From: Microbacteriaceae bacterium VKM Ac-2855
Lineage (GTDB): Bacteria > Actinomycetota > Actinomycetes > Actinomycetales > Microbacteriaceae
Length of the DNA stretch: 64,000 bases
Assembly: GCA_013204985.1 (NCBI GenBank)
Contig: JABMLG010000002.1
Location: 434,001 to 498,000 of the forward strand
Direction of reading: 5' to 3'
How positions within the stretch are numbered: position 1 is the first letter of the stretch; each line of letters starts with the position of its first letter. Under the pieces are notes generated by a model, which was not told the origin of the DNA, made no database searches, and saw nothing but the letters and a program-made list of their open reading frames with translations. Below are positions 51,447-60,603 of this stretch, piece by piece. The translations under genes were made by a program, and so were the position numbers.

Positions 51447-52327
51447 CGGTCGCGGATTCAACGCGTTCCTACCTCGTCGGCCTCGTGGGGGCGGGGATCA
51501 GCGAATCGCTGACGCCGGCGATGCATGAGCGTGAGGCCGCCTTGCACGGTCTCGATTACGAGTACCGCATCCTCAATCTGCTGACGCTCGGGCGCGCGCC
51601 CGAGGAGATCGGCGAGATCCTTCACGAGGTGCGCGTTGCCGGTTACGCCGCTGTGAACGTGACCCATCCCTGCAAACAGCTGGTCATCCCGTACCTCGAT
51701 CGCCTCACACCCGACGCGGCGCGGCTGGGAGCGGTGAATCTCGTCGTCTTCGGCGCTGATGGCGCCGTGGGTCACAACACGGACTGGACAGGATTCCGTC
51801 GGGCCTTCTGCGACGGGCTTCCGGGTGCCACCCTCGAACGCGTCCTGCAGTTCGGGGCCGGAGGTGCCGGAGCCGCGACCGCCTACGCCGCCTTGGATCT
51901 CGGCGCTCATTCGCTGGTGCTGATCGATGCCGCGCTCGAACGCGCGGCCGGGCTGGCACGGACTCTGCAGGATCGCTTCCCCTCCGCGGCCATCTCCGCG
52001 GCAGCGAATGCCGGTGCGGACGAGCTGGCCGCCGCGAACGGTGTGATCCACGCGACCCCGACGGGGATGAAAGAGCATCCCGGCACCGCGTTCGATGTCG
52101 ACGCTCTCTCACCGAACGCCTGGCTCGCCGAGGTCGTCTACCGGCCCCTCGAGACGCAGTTACTCATCCGAGCACGCGATCGCGGCATCCGTGCGCTCGA
52201 CGGTGGGCGGATGGCGGTCGGCCAGGCCGTCGATGCGCTCGCGTTGATCACCGGACTCGAGCCGGACGCCGAACGGATGCGCGCGCACTTCCTCACGCTC
52301 GTCGGTGAGACGGGCGAGGTGCTCTGA
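51443..52327 (+). CDS. qsuD: Shikimate/quinate dehydrogenase (AroE/QsuD family)
   Basis: The 294-residue enzyme has the shikimate-binding Ser and Thr in GISESLTPAMHE, the catalytic pair Lys79 (VNVTHPCKQ) and Asp114 (GHNTDWTGF), and the NAD(P) motif GAGGAGAATAYA. The coding context with a dehydroshikimate dehydratase and a transporter suggests catabolic oxidation of shikimate (or quinate) rather than biosynthesis. The stop overlaps the next ATG by one base. Confidence 0.9.
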   Translation: MTVADSTRSYLVGLVGAGISESLTPAMHEREAALHGLDYEYRILNLLTLGRAPEEIGEILHEVRVAGYAAVNVTHPCKQLVIPYLDRLTPDAARLGAVNLVVFGADGAVGHNTDWTGFRRAFCDGLPGATLERVLQFGAGGAGAATAYAALDLGAHSLVLIDAALERAAGLARTLQDRFPSAAISAAANAGADELAAANGVIHATPTGMKEHPGTAFDVDALSPNAWLAEVVYRPLETQLLIRARDRGIRALDGGRMAVGQAVDALALITGLEPDAERMRAHFLTLVGETGEVL

Positions 52328-54156
52328 TGCGCACCTCCATCGCGACGGTCTGCGTCAGCGGCACGCTCGACGAGAAGATCGATGCGATCGCAGGCGCGGG
52401 ATTCCACGGTATCGAGCTGTTCGAGACCGACCTGGTGACGAGTGCGCTGACTCCCGAGGACGTCGCGAAGCGATGCGCCGACCGTGGCCTCACCATCGAT
52501 CTGTACCAGCCGTTCCGCGATTTCGAAGGGGTCGAACCGAGCCTGCTGACGGCCAACCTCGCCCGCGCCGAACGCAAGTTCGAGCTGATGCACCGGCTCG
52601 GCACCGACCGCATCCTGGTCTGCTCGAACGTCGCCACCGCGACGCTGCCGTACGACGAGGTCGCGGTCGATCAGCTCGGTCGATTGGCCGAACTCGCCGC
52701 GTCGCACGGAATACAGGTGGCGTACGAGGCGCTGGCGTGGGGACGCTACGTCTCGACCTATGAGCACGCGTGGCGGATCGTCGAACAGGTCGATCACCCC
52801 GCCCTCGGAGTGTGTCTGGACAGCTTCCACATCCTCTCCCGGGAGTCGGGTCTCGACACCATCGCGGACATCCCGGCGGAGAAGATCGGGTATCTGCAGA
52901 TCGCCGACGCCCCGCGGATGAGCCTCGACGTGCTCAGCTGGAGCCGGCACTACCGTCTCTTCCCGGGGGAGGGCTCGTGGGACCTGACGGACTTCGTGCG
53001 GCGAGTGCTGGATGCCGGGTACTCAGGCCCGCTCTCGCTCGAGGTGTTCAACGACGACTTCCGTCAGAGCGATCCCCGCGCCACCGCCGTCGAAGCACAC
53101 CGTTCCCTCGTCGCGCTCGAGGAGGCTGTCGCTCGGCGTCCCGGTGGCGCCCTCGACTCCGCGCTCCCCGCCCACATCAGCGTCGGCGGGTTCGGGTTCG
53201 TCGAGCTGAGCCCGACCGTCGACGACGATGTGGAGACGATGCTCGCCTCACTCGGCTTCCGTCGGTCCGGGCCGCACCGGCGCAAGAACGCCACGCTGTG
53301 GTCTCGCGGTGGTGCTCAGATCGTGGTGAATCGCGCGCTCGATCGCGCGGAGGTCGGAATCGTGGCGATCGGCCTCGAGGTCGACGACGTCGATGCGGCG
53401 GCCGCGCGGGCTCAGGCGCTGCAGAACCCCCTGCTCGACCGCGACCGGCGTGCCGACGAGGAGCTGCTGCTCGCCGTCGGCGCGCCGGACGGCACGGAGA
53501 TCTACTTCAGTGCGACCGGCGCGCGCGACGGCGCCGGGTGGACGAGCGAGTTCGGACCCGTGCCACGGCCGATCGAGGAGTCCGCCTCCGCCGGCATCGT
53601 CGAGATCGACCACATCTCGCTGGTGCAGCCGTGGGATCGCGTCGACGAGGCCGTTCTGTTCTTCCGAAGTCTGCTCGGCCTGTCCGCGGGCGACCTGGTG
53701 GACGTTCCCGGCGCCAGCGGACTCGTGCGTTCACGCAGCCTGGTCTCGTCCGACTCGACCGTCCGGATCGCACTGAATGCCTTGCCGACGCACGCGCGAG
53801 AGGAGGCGGACTACCCGAATCACGTCGCGTTCCGGACGGACGACCTGCTCGCGACCCTGCGGGTACTGGGTGACGCCGTCCCGCTGCTGCCGGTTCCCGA
53901 GAACTACTACGAGGATCTCGAAGCCCGCTACGCACTCGGCGCCGCGCGTCTGCAAGAACTGCGCGAGGCGAACGTCCTGCTCGACCGAAGCCCCCAGGGT
54001 GAGTTCCTGCACGTCTACACGCGACCCGTCGGACGGGTCTCCTTCGAACTGGTCGAACGGCGCGGAGACTACGACGGTTACGGTGCCGCGAACGCTCCGG
54101 TCCGACTCGCAGCCCAGCGCCTCGAGCGCACCCGGCGGGCAGCTCCCGCCGCCTGA
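52327..54156 (+). CDS. qsuB: 3-dehydroshikimate dehydratase with C-terminal HPPD-like domain
   Basis: The 609-residue protein is a two-domain QsuB/QuiC1-type enzyme. The TIM barrel (1-270) has metal ligands Glu134 (AYEALAW), Asp165 (CLDSFH), Gln191 (YLQIAD) and Glu239 (LSLEVFND). The C-terminal half (about 290-600) carries two VOC modules like hydroxyphenylpyruvate dioxygenase (VEIDHISLVQPWDRVDEAVLFFRSLLGL). It converts 3-dehydroshikimate to protocatechuate, the substrate of PcaHG in the same region. The role of the second domain is not clear in the family. Confidence 0.92.
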   Translation: MRTSIATVCVSGTLDEKIDAIAGAGFHGIELFETDLVTSALTPEDVAKRCADRGLTIDLYQPFRDFEGVEPSLLTANLARAERKFELMHRLGTDRILVCSNVATATLPYDEVAVDQLGRLAELAASHGIQVAYEALAWGRYVSTYEHAWRIVEQVDHPALGVCLDSFHILSRESGLDTIADIPAEKIGYLQIADAPRMSLDVLSWSRHYRLFPGEGSWDLTDFVRRVLDAGYSGPLSLEVFNDDFRQSDPRATAVEAHRSLVALEEAVARRPGGALDSALPAHISVGGFGFVELSPTVDDDVETMLASLGFRRSGPHRRKNATLWSRGGAQIVVNRALDRAEVGIVAIGLEVDDVDAAAARAQALQNPLLDRDRRADEELLLAVGAPDGTEIYFSATGARDGAGWTSEFGPVPRPIEESASAGIVEIDHISLVQPWDRVDEAVLFFRSLLGLSAGDLVDVPGASGLVRSRSLVSSDSTVRIALNALPTHAREEADYPNHVAFRTDDLLATLRVLGDAVPLLPVPENYYEDLEARYALGAARLQELREANVLLDRSPQGEFLHVYTRPVGRVSFELVERRGDYDGYGAANAPVRLAAQRLERTRRAAPAA

Positions 54157-54204
54157 ACACTCCCCGGCAGCGGTGCCGGGTACCTCTGATGAAAGGGATC
54201 AACG

Positions 54205-55563
54205 ATGACCCACGACCCCTCGCCCCGTGCAAGCACCCAGGAGAACCGCGGGGATCCGCGGCGCGCCGCAACTGCGGCCTGGATCGGCAGCGCGCTCGAG
54301 TACTACGACTTCTTCATCTACGGCACGGCTGCAGCACTGGTCTTCGGCAAGCTCTTCTTCGCCGGTGACGACCCGATCATCGCGACCCTGCTGGCCGTCG
54401 CCACGTTCGGAGTCGGGTACCTGGCACGCCCGATCGGGGCCCTCGTGCTCGGACACATGGGCGATCGATTCGGCCGCAAGCGCGTGCTCGTGCTGACGGT
54501 ACTGCTCATGGGCGGATCCACTTTCGTGGTCGGCTGCCTGCCGACCTACGACACCGTCGGCCCCGCCGCCGCCGTGTTCTTGGTGATCCTTCGTCTGTGC
54601 CAGGGCTTCTCCGCGGGTGGTGAGCAGGCCGGAGCGAACTCGATGTCCTTCGAGCACGCGCCTGCGGGACAACGCGCCTTCGTCACGAGCTTCACGCTGT
54701 CGGGCACGCAAGCCGGACAGATCCTGGCGACGGCCATTTTCATCCCGGTCGCTCTGCTTCCCGAAGACCAGCTGCTGACCTGGGGCTGGCGTCTGCCCTT
54801 CTGGCTGAGCGCGATCGTGGTCGTCGTCGCCTTCGTCATCCGACGCACTCTCGAGGAGACGCCGGTGTTCGAACAGCAGAGGTCCGAAGGTGCTGTCGAC
54901 GAAGCGCCGCTGAAGGTGCTCCTCCGCGACCATTGGCGCACGGTCCTGCGGGTCGTCGCCGCGGCCCTCATCGCCTCCGTGAGCACGATCTTCACCGTTT
55001 ACGCCCTGAGCTTCGCCGTCAACACGGTCGGACTCGATCGCACGGCGATGCTCTGGGTCGGAGTGCTCGCCAACGTCGTCGCTCTCATCGCGATCCCGCT
55101 CTGGGCGCGATTGTCCGACCGCATCGGACGCAAGCCCGTCTTCATCGTCGGCACGGTCGGGAGTGCGGTGATGATGTTCGCCTACCTCTGGTCGATCTCG
55201 ACCGGCAACTACCCGCTCATCTTCATCAGCGGAATCGTGATGTTCGGTGCCGTATACACGGCGACGAGCGGCGCGTGGCCCGCGACCTACAGTGAGTGGT
55301 TCCCGACCCGGGTGCGCCTCTCCGGGATGGCGCTCGGCACGCAGATCGGTTTCGCCATCGCCGGCTTCGCTCCGACGATCGCGGTCGCCATCGCCGGGGA
55401 CGGTCCTGACGCGTGGCTCGTGGTGGCGGCGTTCATCTCGGTGCTGTGCCTCATCAACGTCATCGCGGTCGCTACGGCGAAGGAGACGTTCCGTGTGCCG
55501 ATGAACGAACTCGGACTCGCACCGAAGCGCGCCGAGATCCGGGTCGACACCACGGTGCGGTAG
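54205..55563 (+). CDS. qsuA: MFS shikimate/aromatic-acid importer
   Basis: The 452-residue protein has 12 helices and the metabolite:H+ symporter features: AAWIGSALEYYDFFIYGTAAALVFGKLFF, the loop MGDRFGRKRVL, RLCQGFSAGGEQAGA and WPATYSEWFPTRVRLSGMALG. This subfamily transports shikimate, alpha-ketoglutarate and similar acids. It closes the shikimate operon after a 48-bp gap. A strong terminator follows. Confidence 0.9.
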   Translation: MTHDPSPRASTQENRGDPRRAATAAWIGSALEYYDFFIYGTAAALVFGKLFFAGDDPIIATLLAVATFGVGYLARPIGALVLGHMGDRFGRKRVLVLTVLLMGGSTFVVGCLPTYDTVGPAAAVFLVILRLCQGFSAGGEQAGANSMSFEHAPAGQRAFVTSFTLSGTQAGQILATAIFIPVALLPEDQLLTWGWRLPFWLSAIVVVVAFVIRRTLEETPVFEQQRSEGAVDEAPLKVLLRDHWRTVLRVVAAALIASVSTIFTVYALSFAVNTVGLDRTAMLWVGVLANVVALIAIPLWARLSDRIGRKPVFIVGTVGSAVMMFAYLWSISTGNYPLIFISGIVMFGAVYTATSGAWPATYSEWFPTRVRLSGMALGTQIGFAIAGFAPTIAVAIAGDGPDAWLVVAAFISVLCLINVIAVATAKETFRVPMNELGLAPKRAEIRVDTTVR

Positions 55564-55595
55564 TACATCGACCTCGGAAGTACCACGCAGATGTG

Positions 55596-55621
55596 CGGCC
55601 CGGAGCTTCGGCTCCGGGCCG
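55596..55621 (+). terminator. Terminator after the importer gene
   Basis: CGGCCCGGAGC and GCTCCGGGCCG form a perfect 11-bp stem with a TTCG loop followed by TTCG, 33 bases after the stop codon. Confidence 0.88.
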
Positions 55622-55652
55622 TTCGAGTTCGCCCTGGGCCGGCGACGTCCGT

Positions 55653-55770
55653 GTACCGGATCTCAGATACAGGCGATCGTCATTGGTGACCGCCTGCTCG
55701 CATCCGCGGGATCACGCGGACCAGGCGGCCTCTGCACGGGTGGCCATCCGGCCGGTCTGAGATCCGGTAC
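55653..55770. repeat. 118-bp palindromic element, family E copy 2
   Basis: GTACCGGATCTCAGA pairs with TCTGAGATCCGGTAC. It shares ends and internal blocks (ACAGGCGATCGT, GGCCTCTG, GTGGCCATCCGG) with the copy at 42770. The two copies bracket the IclR-pca-shikimate block. Confidence 0.92.
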
Positions 55771-55808
55771 GTGCAGGCCCCGACACCCCCGTACCGAACC
55801 CACCCTGT

Positions 55809-58247
55809 TCACGCCGAGAACAGCACCGGCTGGTGCCACCCGACGCCGACCGTGCGGCCCGCGTCGGCGGCCCAGCGGAACGTGCCGTCTTCGCGGCCGT
55901 CGTGGCGGTACCAGAGCAGGTCGCCCGCGTCGGTGACGAGGTAGATGACCCCACCGCCACCCGAGAAGACGTGACGCCCCTTCCAACCGGTGCCCACGAC
56001 GCGGCCCGCATCGGCGGCCCAGCGGAACGAGCCGTCCAACCGGCCCTCGTGCCGATACCAGAGCAGTTCGCCGCGGGCGTTCACGACGTAGATGACACCG
56101 TCTCCGCCCGAGAAGACATGCTCCGCCGTCCACCCGGTTCCGACGGTGCGAGCGGCGGTATCGGTCCAGCGGAAGGTGCCGTTGAAGCGACCGTCATGGT
56201 GGAACCAGAGCAGGTCGCCCGCATCCGTGATCGCGTAGAGCACGCCCTGCCCACCACTGAACACCGTTCGGAAGCGCCACCCGGAACCGACCTGTCCATC
56301 GATCGCGTCCGTCCAGAGGAAACTGCCGTTGACCTGGCCATCGTGCCGATACCAGCGCAGGGTTCCTGCGTCGTCGATCGAGTAGAGCACGCTGTCGCCG
56401 CCCGAGAACACCCGCGTCGGCCAACCCGCTCCCACGGTTCGCGCCGCGTCGAAACGCCAGCGGAAGGTTCCGTGCTCTGAGCCCTCGTGCCGGTACCAGA
56501 GCAGGTTGTGCGCCTCGTCGACGGCGTAGATCACTCCGGCGGCTCGATCGGAGGAGGTGTGCGGGTTCCAACCCGCACCCACCTTCCGCCCGGCATCGCT
56601 CGCCCAGCGGAAGCTGCCGTCGCCGCGTCCGTCGTGGCGGTACCAGAGCAGATCGTAGTTCGGCGCTACGGCGTAGAGCACCCCGTCACCGCCGGAGAAC
56701 ACCGCGGGCATCGTCCAGCCCGTTCCGACTTTCCTGCCGGCATCGGCCGCCCAGCGGAAGCTGCCGTCGCCGCGTCCGTCGTGGCGGTACCAGAGCAGAT
56801 CCCCGGAATCGCCGATGACGTAGATCACGCCGTCTCCGCCGGAGAACACGCGGCGCGTCGGCCAGCCGGTGCCGACCTTCCGAGCGGTCGCGTCCGCCCA
56901 CCGGAACGTGCCGTCTCCGTGCCCATCGTGCCGGTACCAGTTCAGGTCGCCTGTTGCGGTGATCGTGTAGAGCACGCCGTCGCCGCCGGAGAACACGATC
57001 GGCATCGTCCAGCCGGTGCCGACGATCGTGCCACCACCGTTCGCCCACCGGAACGATCCGTCGCGCCAGCCGTCATGCCGGTACCAGCGCAGTTCTCCCT
57101 CGGCACTGATCGTGTACAGCACGCCGTTGCCACCGGGGATGACTCGTGGCGCCGTCCATCCGCTGCCCACCTTACGGAAGTTGGCGTCGGCCCAGCGAAA
57201 GGTGCCATCGACGTGTCCGTCGTGGCGGTACCAGAGCAGATCCCCGGTGTCGGTCACCGCGTAGATCACGCCCTCACCGGCCGAGAAGAGGTGCCGGATG
57301 CGCCGGGTGACGCGCAGCGACACAGCGGACCCGGTGCCGAGGACCGCTACCGACACCGCTGCATCCGGCAGTTCGAGAACGGCACCGACGCGCGCGATGG
57401 TCGAGCCGATGAGAACCGTCTCGGCCGACCCGCCGTCGTTCGCGGTGAGGTGCGCGACGAGCGTGACCTCGGGTCCGGAGGTCGGGATGCCTTCGTCCCA
57501 TCCGCTGCTCGACCGGGTCTCGAGGAGGAGCCGGCGCCCGGGCGCCAGCCCGTCCGACCATGCGAGCACCCTCCGGGTCACGCCGGCTGCCGGTGCGCCG
57601 GCGAGTGGCTGCAGGGCGACGTCCACCTCGGCCCGGTGGCCGAGATCGAGATCGACCGCCACCGCGGGATCGTTCTCATCGAGCCAGCCGCAGGCGTGCA
57701 GCATCGACGCGGTCATTCCGGGGCCGGATGCCCCGAATTCGCTCGGGAAGGTGAATTTGTCGCTCTCGCCACCCATGACGCAGAACGTGTCGCCGTACGC
57801 CACGTCACGGAACGGCGTGCTCAGGAAGCCGTGATCGGCGCCGGCGAGGTGGCCGAGCTCGTGGCAGACGAGGGCCGAGGTGATGTCGCGGGCCGAGAGA
57901 TGCAGGTACCGGTGCGTCGGATCTCCCGGCCGCCAGGCCGCGGAGCGCGCGTTCTCCTTGTCGACGGCCAGGACGAAATGCTCGTAACCCGAGAGGTCGG
58001 CACCGGTGCCGTTCGCGTAGGCCGGCACGACGGTGTCTCCGGCGCTGAAGGCGAGGGCGTCCCACTGCGCGCCTGTGATCGGCTCGCGAAACCAGGGGAA
58101 GACGTGAAATTCCAGGTGCTCGCGTCCGCCGGACTGGTCGCGGAAATATCGCTGGGCGTCGGTGAAGTAGGCGGCGAGTTGCTCGACCGTGTGAGCGGTG
58201 ACCCGCTCGGCATCGGAGAAGTAGACGGGTAGAACGGCGACCTTCAT
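55809..58247 (-). CDS. Metzincin-like protease with ten tachylectin-type repeats
   Basis: The 812-residue product begins MKVAVLPVYFSD, with no signal peptide. It has HELGHLAGADHG at 129-140, the HExxHxxGxxH zinc motif of metzincins, and VMGG about 25 residues later as a possible Met-turn. A beta-rich linker (about 190-325) follows. The last 485 residues are ten repeats of about 49 residues with the core GVLYxVxxxGDLLWYRHDGxxDGSFRW, the tachylectin-2 type; ten repeats would make two five-bladed propellers that bind sugars such as N-acetyl-hexosamines. The ATG at 58247 follows GAGGAG; the upstream frame has no better start. Family placement of the protease is from motif only. Confidence 0.8.
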   Translation of the reverse strand: MKVAVLPVYFSDAERVTAHTVEQLAAYFTDAQRYFRDQSGGREHLEFHVFPWFREPITGAQWDALAFSAGDTVVPAYANGTGADLSGYEHFVLAVDKENARSAAWRPGDPTHRYLHLSARDITSALVCHELGHLAGADHGFLSTPFRDVAYGDTFCVMGGESDKFTFPSEFGASGPGMTASMLHACGWLDENDPAVAVDLDLGHRAEVDVALQPLAGAPAAGVTRRVLAWSDGLAPGRRLLLETRSSSGWDEGIPTSGPEVTLVAHLTANDGGSAETVLIGSTIARVGAVLELPDAAVSVAVLGTGSAVSLRVTRRIRHLFSAGEGVIYAVTDTGDLLWYRHDGHVDGTFRWADANFRKVGSGWTAPRVIPGGNGVLYTISAEGELRWYRHDGWRDGSFRWANGGGTIVGTGWTMPIVFSGGDGVLYTITATGDLNWYRHDGHGDGTFRWADATARKVGTGWPTRRVFSGGDGVIYVIGDSGDLLWYRHDGRGDGSFRWAADAGRKVGTGWTMPAVFSGGDGVLYAVAPNYDLLWYRHDGRGDGSFRWASDAGRKVGAGWNPHTSSDRAAGVIYAVDEAHNLLWYRHEGSEHGTFRWRFDAARTVGAGWPTRVFSGGDSVLYSIDDAGTLRWYRHDGQVNGSFLWTDAIDGQVGSGWRFRTVFSGGQGVLYAITDAGDLLWFHHDGRFNGTFRWTDTAARTVGTGWTAEHVFSGGDGVIYVVNARGELLWYRHEGRLDGSFRWAADAGRVVGTGWKGRHVFSGGGGVIYLVTDAGDLLWYRHDGREDGTFRWAADAGRTVGVGWHQPVLFSA

Positions 58248-58404
58248 GATGGGCTCCTCGGCTCGGCTTGCCGCGAGCCTAAGGAGGCGTAAGAGGGTGA
58301 ACATCCGGGCTGGCCCCGATCTCACTTGCCCGGGCCGGCACCCACCTCGACACCGTCGCCGCCCCGGAAGCGGCGAAATACTTCGCGGGTGTTCTCGTCA
58401 CGAC

Positions 58405-58450
58405 CACGAACGGCCGCCACTTCGCAGAGGCTCTGTGGCGGCCGTTCGTG
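58405..58450 (-). terminator. Terminator after the SLH gene
   Basis: CACGAACGGCCGCCAC and GTGGCGGCCGTTCGTG form a perfect 16-bp stem with a 14-nt loop, 50 bases past the stop of the minus-strand SLH gene. Confidence 0.85.
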
Positions 58451-58499
58451 TTCGCCGTGACCTGCGGGCGTTCGGGTGGTGCGCGTGCGGGGTCGGAGG

Positions 58500-60320
58500 T
58501 CAGCGACCGTCGTAGCGGTGCAGGAAGGCCGCCATCGCCTCGCGGGTGACCGGTTCGCGCGGCAGGTACAGAACCGTGCCATCGGGCTGTCGAGAACCGG
58601 TGGTGATGCCCTCGGATTTCATCCACTCGATCGGGGTGTAGAAGTAGTGCGTCGTCGGCACATCGGGGAAGGACGCGGTCGACGGCGGGGTGAAGGTGTC
58701 GCCGCTCATCCGGTACAGGAACGCGGACATCGCTTCTCGGCTGACCGCATCGTTCGGCTTGTACAACACGGGGCCGTCCGGCTGCACCGTGCCGGTGGTG
58801 ATCCCTTCGGCCTTCATCCATTCGATCTCCGTGTAGAACGGGTGATCACGCGGTACATCGGCGAACGAGGGGTTCGCCGGGGGCGAGTAGCTGTCGCCGC
58901 TGTAGCGGTAGAGGAAGGCGGACATCGCCATGCGGCTCACCGGGTCCGCCGGCTTGTAGAGGGAGGTTCCGTCGGCGAGGACGGTCCCGGTCGAGATGCC
59001 CTCGGCCTTCATCCATTCGATATCGGCGAAGAACGGATTCGAGGACGGCACATCGGCGAACGATCCGGGCCCGAGGACGGTGAGCGCGTAGCTCTCGCCC
59101 CAGGTGGACCAGGCGACGTAGCCGTAGATCCGGACGTAGAAACGACCGCCGGGAACCGACAGGGACTGCGCGGCGAGGGAGGCTCCGTCGCTCTGATCGG
59201 TATCGACGCGGTACTCGTAGAGCGGGTCGCCGGCGGCGTTGTAGACGTCGACGTCGTAGGCCCGGCCGGTACCGAGTCCGCTCGGGAACGTGAGCTTCAG
59301 GGTGACGGGGCCCGCCGTGGGCGCGTCGTAGGCGAAGTAGTCCTCGTCGCCGTTGGTGGTGGTGAGGGAGGATGCGGTGACGGTGCTGCCGAGGGGGAGC
59401 ACGTCGGCGCGGGCGGTGCTGTTGTTGGTCTCGGTCTCTACGAGGCCGGGGGTGTGGGTGGTGGTGAGGGTGTAGCTCTGGCCCCAGGTGGACCAGGCGA
59501 TGTAGCCGTAGATCCGGACGTAGAAGCGGCCGGCGGGGAGGTAGGTGCCTTGGGCGGCGAGGTCGGTGCCGTCGTTCTGATTCGCGTCGATGCTGAACGA
59601 GTAGAGGTTGGCGCCGCTGCTGTCGTAGATGTCGACGTCGTAGCCGCGGGCGGTGCCGAGTCCGGCGGGGAAGTCGAGGTCGACGGTGATGCGGCCGTCG
59701 GCGGGCGCGTCGTAGGCGAAGTAGTCCTCGTCGCCGTTGGTAGTGGTGAGGGAGGATGCGGTGACGGTGCTGCCGAGGGTGAGCACGTCGGCGCGGGCGG
59801 TGCTGTCGTTGGTCTCGGTCTCGACGAGGCCGGGGGTGTGGGTGGTGGTGAGGGTGTAGCTCTGGCCCCAGGTGGACCAGGCGATGTAGCCGTAGATCCG
59901 GACGTAGAAGCGGCCGGCGGGGAGGTAGGTGCCTTGGGCGGCGAGGTCGGTGCCGTCGTTCTGATTCGCGTCGATGCTGAACGAGTAGAGGTTGGCGCCG
60001 CTGCTGTCGTAGATGTCGACGTCGTAGCCGCGGGCGGTGCCGAGCCCGGCGGGGAAGTCGAGGTCGACGGTGATGCGGCCGTCGGCGGGCGCGTCGTAGG
60101 CGAAGTAGTCCTCGTCGCCGTTGGTGGTGGAGAACGTGGAGCCCTGCACGGAGTCGCCGAGCGCAACGACGTCAGCAGTGGCGACGGTGTTGTTGGACTC
60201 GCTCTCGGTCGTGGTCGCGGCGAAGGCGTTCGGTGCGGCGACAGCGATGAACACGGCGACCGCCGTGATGGCCAACGCCTGGCGCAAGCGGGTGAGTAGG
60301 GCGGGTCGGAACTGATTCAT
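58500..60320 (-). CDS. Secreted protein with three PPC-like repeats and three SLH domains
   Basis: The 606-residue precursor has a signal peptide (ALAITAVAVFIAVAAPNAFA, cleaved after about residue 34). Three tandem modules of 128 residues follow (about 37-164, 165-292, 293-420), each with E-x-N-N-S/T-A-x-A-D, GDEDYFAYDAP and a closing YIAWSTWGQSYTL, resembling bacterial pre-peptidase C-terminal domains. Three SLH-like modules (each F-A-D-V-P, I-E-W-M-K-x-E-G-I-T-T-G, S-R-x-A/E-M-S-A-F-L-Y-R) close the protein, and could anchor it to the wall polymer. The first two modules are almost identical in DNA. Confidence 0.88.
   Translation of the reverse strand: MNQFRPALLTRLRQALAITAVAVFIAVAAPNAFAATTTESESNNTVATADVVALGDSVQGSTFSTTNGDEDYFAYDAPADGRITVDLDFPAGLGTARGYDVDIYDSSGANLYSFSIDANQNDGTDLAAQGTYLPAGRFYVRIYGYIAWSTWGQSYTLTTTHTPGLVETETNDSTARADVLTLGSTVTASSLTTTNGDEDYFAYDAPADGRITVDLDFPAGLGTARGYDVDIYDSSGANLYSFSIDANQNDGTDLAAQGTYLPAGRFYVRIYGYIAWSTWGQSYTLTTTHTPGLVETETNNSTARADVLPLGSTVTASSLTTTNGDEDYFAYDAPTAGPVTLKLTFPSGLGTGRAYDVDVYNAAGDPLYEYRVDTDQSDGASLAAQSLSVPGGRFYVRIYGYVAWSTWGESYALTVLGPGSFADVPSSNPFFADIEWMKAEGISTGTVLADGTSLYKPADPVSRMAMSAFLYRYSGDSYSPPANPSFADVPRDHPFYTEIEWMKAEGITTGTVQPDGPVLYKPNDAVSREAMSAFLYRMSGDTFTPPSTASFPDVPTTHYFYTPIEWMKSEGITTGSRQPDGTVLYLPREPVTREAMAAFLHRYDGR
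59060..60209 (-). repeat. Tandem 384-bp coding repeats
   Basis: Three 384-bp units encode the PPC-like modules. Units 1 and 2 are nearly base-identical from about 59445 to 60128, including synonymous positions; unit 3 has diverged. This indicates recent duplication or gene conversion. Confidence 0.9.
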
Positions 60321-60603
60321 CGGTCACTCTCCGGGACAGGGTGCTGGTGGACGAGCCGACGCCATTTGCGTCTCAATGTCTCAAACTAGTGTTCGGTGCG
60401 TGGATCCGCTCGCAGGATCCCGAATTGGGGATGCGCCGCGAGGTGGTGCGTCGAGCATCGCCTCGATCGCGAAGCGACCGCGTCGCGGCTACCGCATCCG
60501 CACCAGGTTCCGGCACCCGGCCCTTGCCGGGCGCGCACGTGTGTGCCAGCGTCGGGGTGATCCCAGCGCCGAGGCGGCGCGGGCGAGAGAACGGAGGACG
60601 GCA

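Noticed and set aside
58476-60299. A 607-codon Gly/Val-rich plus-strand frame with repeats.
   Set aside because: It is the antisense image of the PPC/SLH coding repeats; the minus strand has a signal peptide, SLH motifs and a terminator.
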